This document shows positions 1-7,596 of a stretch of 35,054 nt of DNA, one piece after another. The notes under the pieces were generated by a model. That model worked only from the letters and a program-made list of their open reading frames with translations. It was not told the origin of the DNA and made no database searches. The DNA is taken from the NCBI GenBank assembly GCA_002298925.1, contig DBMM01000004.1, positions 1 to 35,054 on the forward strand, read 5' to 3'. A program made the translations under genes and the position numbers. Each line of letters opens with the position of its first letter. The stretch's first letter is position 1. This DNA comes from Geobacter sp. UBA698. Its GTDB lineage: Bacteria; Desulfobacterota; Desulfuromonadia; Geobacterales; Pseudopelobacteraceae.

Positions 1-257
1 ATAAACTTAACACCAGGCCAAGCCAAGTCAAGCAGTCACAATATTGTTGAGGTGCGTCAGCAAGTTGGTGCAGACGATCCGGTCGGGTGTATCGGGGACG
101 GAAGCTTTCCTGGAAAAGCTGATGGATTTGTAATGCGGGAAGGGAAATACGGTGGGATAGCGAGAATGGGGCGTCATGCAGGCAGGCTGTTGTTTTTGGA
201 ACCCTTTTGCTGTTTACATTTCAAGGCCGACTTCGGTACAGAGTAACTTCTGGGCTG
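1..257. other. Left-edge spacer, no recognised gene
   Basis: This lies downstream of the exporter gene. On the minus strand the frame of the exporter stays open for about 85 codons after its stop, up to the window edge, but it has no ATG and no convincing ribosome binding site, and the translation resembles nothing I recognise. A 64-codon plus-strand frame (52-246) also has no family resemblance. No terminator hairpin was seen, so transcription may continue leftwards. Confidence 0.4.
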
Positions 258-2789
258 TCACTGCCCCTTCCCCGCTACCAGCCGCATCACCGCCGACAGG
301 GACACCAGGGCGAACAGGGCCGTAAAGCCCACCCCCAGGTTGGTGGCCCAGCCGATGGAGGCCAGGGCCGGGTAATCGGCAAAGGCCAGCGAGCCGAAAC
401 CGGCTATGGTGGTGATCGCAGAAAGCAGCACCGCCCGACCGGCCTGTACAAAGCGCTCTTCAGCACCCTCACCGCCGGCATCCCCGACCCGGTGGCCGAT
501 ATGCAGGCCATAGTCGCTGCCCATGCCGACAATGGTCACCAGCACCATGGCGTTCATGAAATTGAGCCCCATCCCGCTCAGCGCCATGACGCCCAGCATG
601 GCCGCCGCTCCGGCCGCGACCGGAAACAGTGAGGAAAAGACCCCCAGCCGCGTTTTGAAATGGGTGATCAGCAGAAACAGCACCAGCCCCCCGCCAACTG
701 CAAAACTCCACACAAAACTGTTGGCAACGGAAGATGCCAGCTGGCTGCTGATCAGATCGACGCTGGTGATACGCGCTGCCGGCTCCAGGGCAGCCAGTTC
801 CTTCACAAAGGCGCTCCGCTCGAATTCAGCCCCCCGGTAATAGACGAAAATAAGACTGTGATAACCGTTCTTGTCCTGGATCAGATGGCGGTTAACGACT
901 CCCCGCAGCGGAGATGCACTCAGACGGGCCACCCCTTCGCTTTCGGGCAGCGGAGCGGAACTGCCGAAATGGTTTAGAGCAGCGATAAAGGGCTGGAACG
1001 GTGCCGTTTCGAAACCGTGCCGCTCAAGAGCTGCCGCCAGGGCTCCACTCCTGTCCCCTGCTGCTGATGCGGTCAGTTCCCGGACGATCAGCTTCTGTTG
1101 CGCGGTATCGTTGATGATGCTTCCCAGGGACGACCAGCCGCTGATGCGGCCGCTGGTGCGGTACTGTTCGGCCAGGGTTCCGACCCGGCCGGTGCGGGCC
1201 AGCACATCGCTCAGGTTGACACCCTCCACGGCGATCAACAGCTGACGGGGTGCCAGACTGAGATGCTGTTCGATCTTCTCCTGGGTCAGAAAGGCCTCGG
1301 AATGGCGGGGCTGAAGGTTCTTGAGTTCGCCGTCAAAGTGCAGACCAAAGGCAGCCACGGCGCAAACCGCCATGAACAGCAGCGAAACCGATATAACCGT
1401 CCGGGGCATCTGCGCGACCCGGCGCCAGACAAAGCCCATGCCCAGAGTCCGAATTGGCAGGTATGGGGCCGGAAAACGTCGATCCATGAAGATCAGCAGC
1501 GGCGGCAGAAAGAAGAGGGTCGCGTAGAGTGAGTACAGCACTCCCAACCCCACCAGCAGACCGAGTTCATAGAGAGCGCGCACATCGGAGACCATCAGAG
1601 CCAGGAACGGCAAAGCCGTGGTGGCGGCCGCCGTGAACAGGCCATGACCGGTATCGACCAGCGCCAGCTGCAAAGCAGCAACGGTCGATCGCCCGGCCAC
1701 CCGTTCGCAGTGATAGCGGTCGTAGAGGTGCACGGAATAATCCGTGCCCAGCCCGATGATCAGTGCCATGAAGGCAAAGGAGATGATGTGAATGGAGGGG
1801 AGCAGCAGGGAGGCCGTGCCCAGGGCCATCAGCACGCCGACCGCTATGATCAGGGGCAGCAGAATGGTGGGCAACAGGCGGCGGTATACGAGGTAAAACA
1901 GGGCCAGCACCACCAGCAGGGATGACAGGATGCAGGCGACGATGTTGCTCTTCATGGCCGCTTCGTCCAGCACGGCACTGACATGGGCCCCGGCACAGCT
2001 GACCGACACTTTCAACCCGCTGCGGGCCTGGTTGATGCCGGCCACCAGCTTGCGTGCAAAGGCCATGTCCTGTACCGGCCGGGCCGGCTCGGCAATGACG
2101 ATCAAGACACGGCCGTCTCGGGAGAGAAAATAGGGTGAGGTACTGTCCAGATCGAGGGCCTGGCTGGCGGCCTTGAGGCGCGGCAGGATAAATTCCCGCA
2201 GATAGAGCGGGTCGGCCATGGCCAGAGCGGTCATACTGCCGCCGAACTGACCGGCCAGATCGGACTCGATGCGCTGCAAGGCCCCGTCATAGGTAGCCGG
2301 CGACAACCGTTGCACGAGCCGGGCGGCATCCCCCGGCGCGATGAAGAGCTGCGGCCGGGAAACGGCATAGGCCACAAAATCGGCGAAGAGCTGCCCCTCG
2401 GACTCGTCGTAGACCCGCAAGGTCACCCGGCTGAAGGCCGGCCGGCCGTCCAGCTGCAGCCCCTGCAGACGCGCGGCCAGCTTCTCCGCCTCACCGGTGA
2501 GCGCCTTGGGATCACCCTCCAGCAGAAAATAGGCTTCCTTGGCGCTGCCGGTCCATTCCAGGGAATCCAGCAGCAGATTCAGGGCCGGCAGACGTGAAGG
2601 AAAGAGCCGGAAAATATCGGCTTCAAAACGGGTCGTGGATATGATGACAGCGGAAAGAACCACCAGCAGCAGCGAAACGAAGACCACCTTGAGGGGTGAT
2701 CGGGTGGTAACCCGGAAGATCCATTCCAGGTGGCGGCGGGTAAGCGAATTGGAAGCGTTGGTAATTCTCGAAAACAGGGTGCGGGGCAT
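258..2789 (-). CDS. MMPL/RND-superfamily exporter
   Basis: An 843-residue inner-membrane protein with the duplicated RND layout. One membrane helix lies near residues 32-53, followed by a large extracytoplasmic domain and a helix bundle from about 283 to 440, and the pattern repeats in the second half. Each half has the MMPL signature in a helix: GLGTDYSVH in the first and GMGSDYGLH in the second, with the Asp expected for proton coupling. The family moves lipids and other hydrophobic molecules out of the inner membrane. It starts 6 bp after the lipoprotein gene, and the LolA-like carrier is two genes upstream, so it probably exports the product of this cluster. Aryl-polyene clusters carry a similar MMPL gene. 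The substrate is not known. Confidence 0.88.
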   Translation of the reverse strand: MPRTLFSRITNASNSLTRRHLEWIFRVTTRSPLKVVFVSLLLVVLSAVIISTTRFEADIFRLFPSRLPALNLLLDSLEWTGSAKEAYFLLEGDPKALTGEAEKLAARLQGLQLDGRPAFSRVTLRVYDESEGQLFADFVAYAVSRPQLFIAPGDAARLVQRLSPATYDGALQRIESDLAGQFGGSMTALAMADPLYLREFILPRLKAASQALDLDSTSPYFLSRDGRVLIVIAEPARPVQDMAFARKLVAGINQARSGLKVSVSCAGAHVSAVLDEAAMKSNIVACILSSLLVVLALFYLVYRRLLPTILLPLIIAVGVLMALGTASLLLPSIHIISFAFMALIIGLGTDYSVHLYDRYHCERVAGRSTVAALQLALVDTGHGLFTAAATTALPFLALMVSDVRALYELGLLVGLGVLYSLYATLFFLPPLLIFMDRRFPAPYLPIRTLGMGFVWRRVAQMPRTVISVSLLFMAVCAVAAFGLHFDGELKNLQPRHSEAFLTQEKIEQHLSLAPRQLLIAVEGVNLSDVLARTGRVGTLAEQYRTSGRISGWSSLGSIINDTAQQKLIVRELTASAAGDRSGALAAALERHGFETAPFQPFIAALNHFGSSAPLPESEGVARLSASPLRGVVNRHLIQDKNGYHSLIFVYYRGAEFERSAFVKELAALEPAARITSVDLISSQLASSVANSFVWSFAVGGGLVLFLLITHFKTRLGVFSSLFPVAAGAAAMLGVMALSGMGLNFMNAMVLVTIVGMGSDYGLHIGHRVGDAGGEGAEERFVQAGRAVLLSAITTIAGFGSLAFADYPALASIGWATNLGVGFTALFALVSLSAVMRLVAGKGQ

Positions 2790-2795
2790 GGATCT

Positions 2796-3503
2796 CTACA
2801 ACCCCTGGACAGCGGACAGGGGCAGTACGGTGTAGCCCTCCAGCCGTGGCGTGAAGGCGGCATCTTCCAGGGGGGTGTTGACCTCGGGCTCGTCCAGCGT
2901 CATGCGGACACGGTCATCACGGCTGTTGCGCATGTCCACTTCGGTCGCCACCGGCACGCCATTGATGACGACATATTTGTCATAATAGACCTGGTCCCCT
3001 TCGGGAGAAACTTTGGAGACCACCAGACCGTTCTCGAAGGTCAACTTTTCCTTGAAGCCCTGCCTGGCGGTGCGCTCGACGCTGCCGTTCAGGCTTTTAT
3101 CCCCGGGCGGTTCCGCATCCATCACCCAGCCCATCAGGCGCCACCCCTGCAGCCCCCCCTTGGCGGGCAGTTCTTCCAGACGTCCGCTGTAGGCGGTCAT
3201 CTGGCCGGGGTAGACCAGCGTAATCCGTCCATCCGCCACAAAAGCTTCCATCATGGTCGTGCCGAAGGGGGACAGGATCAGCAGACGGGCCTGGCCGGGC
3301 CGGCGAAAGATCAGGTAGCCATGTCCGCCCATGCTGCTGTCCGTTGCATGGATCGAGAGGGATATCGGCGAGGAAAGGGTTTCCACCAGGGCGCCGGGAC
3401 GGTAGTTCAGCGCGGTGCGGGTAGTGGCGGCACAGCCGGCGAAAAGGGTGATGGCGCAGATCAGCACTGCTGCCCTGAATAGTTGTTTCAAAATTATTAG
3501 CAT
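2796..3503 (-). CDS. Outer-membrane lipoprotein, LolB/DUF3261-like
   Basis: A 235-residue protein with a lipoprotein signal peptide: a hydrophobic stretch at residues 8-22 and the lipobox LFAGC with Cys24 as the lipidation site. The rest is beta-rich and has no catalytic motif that I can see. Length, lipobox and position next to LolA-like and MMPL genes match the small LolB-like lipoproteins found in aryl-polyene clusters. The likely role is to receive a lipid or lipidated cargo at the outer membrane. The ATG is preceded by GGAG at good spacing. The precise family is uncertain; the lipoprotein call is firm. Confidence 0.75.
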   Translation of the reverse strand: MLIILKQLFRAAVLICAITLFAGCAATTRTALNYRPGALVETLSSPISLSIHATDSSMGGHGYLIFRRPGQARLLILSPFGTTMMEAFVADGRITLVYPGQMTAYSGRLEELPAKGGLQGWRLMGWVMDAEPPGDKSLNGSVERTARQGFKEKLTFENGLVVSKVSPEGDQVYYDKYVVINGVPVATEVDMRNSRDDRVRMTLDEPEVNTPLEDAAFTPRLEGYTVLPLSAVQGL

Positions 3504-3551
3504 GTAACTCCATCAACTGGCAGCCAGCTGCCAGCAACCTGATATATCCGA

Positions 3552-4154
3552 CTAATCCAGCCTGAAATCCTTCTCCGCCAGGCCCACATTGCGCCGGACC
3601 TTGCGGAAACTCATCACGGCCCGGTCGCCGTTCTGCTCGGCAATCACCAGGCGCCGGACCGTGCCGTCTTCCTGAAAGGTTATGACCAGTTCCCTGACCT
3701 GCCCCTTGCCCTGGGGTGCAATCGTGACCGTATAGACCGGGCCGCTGACATCGGCCTGCACTTTCATCCCCTCCGGCACGGATGTGATCGGTACCGCGAT
3801 CTTCGAGAACCAGCGCTTGAGCCCCTGTTCGGGCGGCAGGACCATCCGGTTGCGGTCGCCGCCGGCCATGACCTGCTCCAGGGTATTGTCACGCAGCACC
3901 ATGCGACTGGCATAGGGAGAAGATATTTCCAGATAGAACAGGTCCGGCTTGCGGAAGCGGACCGTCCCGGTCATGGTCATGGTCCGTTTCATCAGTGACA
4001 GTCGCTTCTCCTGGGTGATGTCGGCCGTAAAATCGGTGATGCCGGCAAACGCCTTGCGCAGCGCCTCCAGCCCATCCAGCGGCGCAATCGGCCGGGCATG
4101 ACCGAGCGATACGGAGCAGAGCAGTATGATTGCCACCAGCATCAGTCGTCCCAT
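3552..4154 (-). CDS. LolA-like periplasmic carrier
   Basis: A 200-residue secreted protein with a signal peptide at about 1-20 ending in GHA. It has the LolA-type pattern: a first strand near FTADITQEKRL, the segment TGTVRFRKPDLFYLEISSP at about 63-81, and later strands that close an incomplete beta barrel. LolA proteins carry lipoproteins across the periplasm in a hydrophobic cavity. Copies inside biosynthetic clusters are thought to carry the cluster's lipid. Its ATG follows the dehydratase stop after one base, so the two are translationally coupled. The housekeeping lolA would be expected elsewhere in the genome; this looks like a dedicated paralogue. Confidence 0.85.
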   Translation of the reverse strand: MGRLMLVAIILLCSVSLGHARPIAPLDGLEALRKAFAGITDFTADITQEKRLSLMKRTMTMTGTVRFRKPDLFYLEISSPYASRMVLRDNTLEQVMAGGDRNRMVLPPEQGLKRWFSKIAVPITSVPEGMKVQADVSGPVYTVTIAPQGKGQVRELVITFQEDGTVRRLVIAEQNGDRAVMSFRKVRRNVGLAEKDFRLD

Positions 4155-4155
4155 G

Positions 4156-4542
4156 TCACAACCTGCCTACGCCCAGGGTCATCTGCGCCCTGACCAGCTG
4201 ACGTCCCTCGCATATTACCTCTCCTTCCACCAGCACCAGCCGCCCGAATGACTTGATAATGCGGGCAGAGATCTGCAGGGTATCCCCGGAGCTGACCGGT
4301 TTGCCGAATTCGGCATGATCGATGGAAGCCAGAAAGCCCCCCTCCCCCTCTTCCTGCACGGCAGCGACACCGGCCAGCTGGGCAATGGTTTCCAGCAGCA
4401 GCACCTGGGGAAAACCGCCGGGAAAGGTGGTCACCCGTCTTTCAGCTCTGGCGCTCACTCCCGGTTCCAGCGCCAGCAGACGGTCCAGCATCAGAAATGG
4501 GAAACGGTGGGGGAGATATGCGGATGGATCTGAGTTAAACAG
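4156..4542 (-). CDS. FabZ-like hotdog dehydratase, atypical active site
   Basis: A hotdog-fold protein of the 3-hydroxyacyl-ACP dehydratase type, 128 residues from the start chosen here. LPHRFPFLMLDRL near the N-terminus and FPGGFPQVLLLETIAQ match FabZ. The Glu of the second motif (Glu51) is present, but the catalytic His of the FabZ motif GHFPG is replaced: the sequence reads TTFPG. His12 in LPHR remains and may matter, as it does in the LPH-type dehydratase-like proteins of aryl-polyene clusters. The only ATG (4614) lies 80 bp inside the upstream gene. GGGGAGGA at 4554-4547 points to the CTG codon at 4542, which overlaps the ketosynthase stop. Expected reaction: dehydration of 3-hydroxyacyl-ACP; activity is uncertain. 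Confidence 0.72.
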   Translation of the reverse strand: MFNSDPSAYLPHRFPFLMLDRLLALEPGVSARAERRVTTFPGGFPQVLLLETIAQLAGVAAVQEEGEGGFLASIDHAEFGKPVSSGDTLQISARIIKSFGRLVLVEGEVICEGRQLVRAQMTLGVGRL

Positions 4543-5578
4543 AAGATCCTCCCCGAATATCGATGGAGAAACAGGGACCTTCCGGTGAAGCAGCCATGTG
4601 CAGGCCACGGGCACCGGCGGGAAGCATGGCCGTCAGTGTGGCCAGGGCAGTGCCGCCCATGGCCAGGGAGCGGCCGATGGACCGGCCGACGTCGATCGAG
4701 GGCAGCGCTGGCAGTGCTGACAGCAGCATGGGCATGTCGGGTGCGCTGCCGGACAGGGAGACCAGCGCACAGCCGGACGTATCGCCGGCCAGCAGATCAC
4801 AACCCTGCTGTTCGCGCCCCGGTATCAGCATGCCGATGGTGCGAACCGCTTCGATGGCTGCCCGCACCGGCGCTCCCCGTTTCCGTGCGTGTGCGGCGCT
4901 CTCCAGCACGATCATGCCGCACCCTTCCCCGAAGGGGGTGCTCTGGCGCTTGAGTTGTCCCAGGGCGGCAAAGCCCCTGATCAAGAGCGGCATCAGCTCA
5001 TCGGCACCGCCGGTCAGCATGACATCGGCCCGCCCTTCCTCAATAAAGCGGCAGGCCATCAGCAGGGCCGATTCCGCCGAGCAGTAGCGCTGCACAACCG
5101 TAACATTCGGTCCGCGGAAACCATGCTCGATGGAGGCGCTGCTGGCCGGAGCATTGGGAACGGTGTTGGGAAAGAGCATCGGCATCAGCCCCTCGACGCC
5201 CCCCTTGAAATAGGCGCTCAGGAATTCGGCCGAGTTGGCAACTCCGCAGAACCCGCTGCCCAGGGCGATGCCCACCCGATCCGGATCGACTGACGTAAGA
5301 TCGATGCCGGCCTCCTTAAGTGCCATGCCGGCCGCTGCCACGGCAAATTGGCTGCAGCGGTCCATTTTGCGAGCCTTCATGGGCGGCATGAAGTCGGAGG
5401 CCTTGAAAGCGTTGACCTTACCCCAGCGGAAACCATCGGCATCCAGCACATCATGGGGTATGGCGGTCAGAGCGTTGCCATTGCTTCGAACCAGCTCCTG
5501 CACGGCCGCCACGCCGATACCGGCGGCGGAGATAACAGCGGAACCGGTAACAACAGTATCCTTGATAGGGTAATTCAT
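4535..5578 (-). CDS. Ketosynthase-like subunit, chain-length-factor type (KS-beta)
   Basis: A 347-residue thiolase-fold protein, shorter than the 401-residue ketosynthase next to it. A Cys is kept at the nucleophile position (QRYCSAESA, Cys166), but both catalytic His motifs are lost. There is no HGTGT segment, and the KxxxGH motif is replaced by VGRSIGRSLAMGG. The family reading is a KS-beta/chain-length-factor partner that forms a heterodimer with the active ketosynthase and shapes the product pocket. It overlaps that ketosynthase gene by ATGA at 5575-5578, which fits equal amounts of the two. It cannot be a complete condensing enzyme alone. Confidence 0.8.
   Translation of the reverse strand: MNYPIKDTVVTGSAVISAAGIGVAAVQELVRSNGNALTAIPHDVLDADGFRWGKVNAFKASDFMPPMKARKMDRCSQFAVAAAGMALKEAGIDLTSVDPDRVGIALGSGFCGVANSAEFLSAYFKGGVEGLMPMLFPNTVPNAPASSASIEHGFRGPNVTVVQRYCSAESALLMACRFIEEGRADVMLTGGADELMPLLIRGFAALGQLKRQSTPFGEGCGMIVLESAAHARKRGAPVRAAIEAVRTIGMLIPGREQQGCDLLAGDTSGCALVSLSGSAPDMPMLLSALPALPSIDVGRSIGRSLAMGGTALATLTAMLPAGARGLHMAASPEGPCFSIDIRGGSSV
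4547..4554 (-). promoter_or_regulatory. Ribosome binding site for a non-ATG dehydratase start
   Basis: The minus strand reads GGGGAGGA, then TCTT, then CTG, in frame with the dehydratase. This near-perfect Shine-Dalgarno site sits in the last codons of the ketosynthase-like gene and favours the CTG at 4542-4540 over the far-upstream ATG at 4614, which would add 24 residues with no family counterpart. Confidence 0.5.
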
Positions 5579-6780
5579 AGCGAAATCACCAGCGAGGTAA
5601 CATTGCCGCCAAAGGCGAAGGAATTGGATATGGCTATGCGGCAGTCACTGGAGCGACTGCCCTGGTGGCAGTATTCCAGGTCGCATTCCGGATCGCGGCC
5701 GCGGAAATTGAGGGTCTGGGGTATGATCTGATGATTGAGTGCGATCACGGTGGCCACGGCCTCGATCGCTCCGGCCGCTCCCAGACAGTGACCGGTCATG
5801 GCTTTGGTGGAAACCAGCGGCACCCGGGCGGCCCGTTCGCCGAAAACGAGTTTGAGGGCATTGGACTCGACCACATCATTGAGCGGTGTTCCGGTGCCGT
5901 GGGCATTGACCCACCCCACCTGGGATGCATCCACGGATGAAATCCTGAGGGCTTCGCTCATCACCCGGGCAGCCGCCGTCCCGCTCGGCTCCGGTGCGGT
6001 CATATGATGGGCCTCGCCGGCCAGGGCGTAGCCGAGCACCGCTCCATAGATTCTGGCTCCGCGGGCACGGGCGTCCGTTTCGCGCTCAAGCACCACAAAT
6101 GCTGCTCCTTCTCCCAGGGATATACCCTGACGTCCGAGACTGAAGGGTGCGCACGGTTCCGGATCCACCACCCGCAGTGAGTTGAAACCGGCAAAGGTCA
6201 GAAGGGAAAGGGCATCAGCGCCCCCGGCCAGCACCATCTTCTGGCGGCCGCTGGACACCAGGTCGGCTCCCCAGCCGATGGCCGTGCCGGAAGAGGAACA
6301 GGCCGTTGTGACCGTCCCCTGATAACCACCCAGGCTGTAGATCCTGGCAATATCGGTCGTGGTCTGGTCCGGCAAAATGCCCCGCAACAGCGAGGGATGT
6401 TCCCGCTTTCCTTGCAGCAGCGCCTTGAGCCACTGTTCGCCCTGGAACATGCCGGCTGCGCCGCCCCCCATGCAGACCCCCATATCGTAAGGGGAATAGA
6501 GGCCGGCCACGCCGCTGTCGCGCAATGCTTCTCCGGCGGCGATCACTCCGAACTGATCGGTGCGGGACAGCCTGCGGGCATCCCGGCGGTTGAAATAATC
6601 GTGCGGATCATAGCCCTTGATTTGGGAAGCGATCCTGGCCGGAAAAGGTGACGCGTCAAACAGGTCCAGCGGAGCGATTGCGGTTCGGCCGTTACGGAGC
6701 GCATCCGTAAACTCGGCCACGCCCTTGCCGGCGCCGCAGAATATCCCCAGGCCGGTGATGACCACTCTCGCTGAATTCAT
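5575..6780 (-). CDS. Beta-ketoacyl-ACP synthase, FabF-like (KS-alpha)
   Basis: A 401-residue condensing enzyme with the complete Cys-His-His triad: TTACSSSG (Cys161), VNAHGTGTP (His294) and KAMTGHCLGAAG (Lys326, His331). It condenses malonyl-ACP with a growing acyl-ACP chain in the cytoplasm. The length and the GLGIFCGAGKG start are normal for FabF-type enzymes. Its start overlaps the ketoreductase stop at 6777-6780 and its stop overlaps the start of the KS-beta gene, so ketoreductase, KS-alpha and KS-beta form a coupled unit. The partner without His residues suggests a heterodimer rather than the usual homodimer. It is probably specific to the cluster product, not housekeeping fatty acids. 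Confidence 0.92.
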   Translation of the reverse strand: MNSARVVITGLGIFCGAGKGVAEFTDALRNGRTAIAPLDLFDASPFPARIASQIKGYDPHDYFNRRDARRLSRTDQFGVIAAGEALRDSGVAGLYSPYDMGVCMGGGAAGMFQGEQWLKALLQGKREHPSLLRGILPDQTTTDIARIYSLGGYQGTVTTACSSSGTAIGWGADLVSSGRQKMVLAGGADALSLLTFAGFNSLRVVDPEPCAPFSLGRQGISLGEGAAFVVLERETDARARGARIYGAVLGYALAGEAHHMTAPEPSGTAAARVMSEALRISSVDASQVGWVNAHGTGTPLNDVVESNALKLVFGERAARVPLVSTKAMTGHCLGAAGAIEAVATVIALNHQIIPQTLNFRGRDPECDLEYCHQGSRSSDCRIAISNSFAFGGNVTSLVISL

Positions 6781-7517
6781 ATGATACCACCGTCCACGAC
6801 AATGGCCTGTCCGTTTATGTAGGAGGCCTGTTGCGAAGCGAGAAACAGAACCACGGAAGCCACTTCATCCGGCCTGCCGATCCTGCCCAGGGACGAGCCC
6901 TTGACGATGCGATCAACCACATCTGCTTTAAGGCTGGCGGTCATGTCGGTATCAATCATGCCGGCCACGACGGCATTGACACGGATGCCCATCGGGCCCG
7001 CCTCCCGGGCCAGGGACTTGGTAAAACTTACCACGGCTCCCTTGGAGGCGGCGTAGTTGGTCTGGCCCATGGTACCGATCAGCGCGGAGATGGAAGAGAT
7101 ATTGATAATGCTGCCGCTGCGGCGGGCCATCATCTTGCGCAGCCCCCATTTGCAGCAGTGAAAAAGAGGATTGATGTTGGCACGGATGACCGCATCCCAG
7201 TCATCGTCGGACATCATGGCCAGGTAACAGTCGCGGATAATACCGGCATTGTTGACCAGCACATCGATATGGCCGCAGCGGGCCGCAGCGGTGTTGATCA
7301 ATTCGGTGGCCCCCGCCGATGTGGACACATCGGCCTTGATCACCGCAATCGTCCCGGCCAGTCCCTCGGCAGCAGCCAGCAGGTCCTGGGCAGCGTCATC
7401 GTCGCGCAGATAGGCGGCAAAAACATGGGCGCCCCCTTTGGCAAACGCCAGGGAGATGGCCCTGCCGATGCCTCGGGTTCCGCCGGTAACAACAACTGTT
7501 GAATCCTTGAACTCCAT
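6777..7517 (-). CDS. 3-oxoacyl-ACP reductase, FabG-like SDR
   Basis: A 246-residue short-chain dehydrogenase/reductase of FabG length. The NADPH-binding motif TGGTRGIG is at 11-18, NNAG follows in the middle, and the Ser-Tyr-Lys triad is Ser142, Tyr155 and Lys159 in NISSIS...TNYAASK. It reduces 3-oxoacyl-ACP to 3-hydroxyacyl-ACP between condensation and dehydration. A TTG at 7535 would add six residues, but the ATG at 7517 is preceded by GGGG at suitable distance and gives the usual FabG N-terminus (MEFKDSTVVVTGG). The gene follows the radical SAM gene after 79 bp, the largest gap in this part of the operon. Confidence 0.9.
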   Translation of the reverse strand: MEFKDSTVVVTGGTRGIGRAISLAFAKGGAHVFAAYLRDDDAAQDLLAAAEGLAGTIAVIKADVSTSAGATELINTAAARCGHIDVLVNNAGIIRDCYLAMMSDDDWDAVIRANINPLFHCCKWGLRKMMARRSGSIINISSISALIGTMGQTNYAASKGAVVSFTKSLAREAGPMGIRVNAVVAGMIDTDMTASLKADVVDRIVKGSSLGRIGRPDEVASVVLFLASQQASYINGQAIVVDGGII

Positions 7518-7596
7518 GAAAACCCCAATGTTCAAAATAATTACTCATTATACTTGTCAGCCGGAAAAAAGTCCAGTAGCGGCGGACCGGAGAAAA

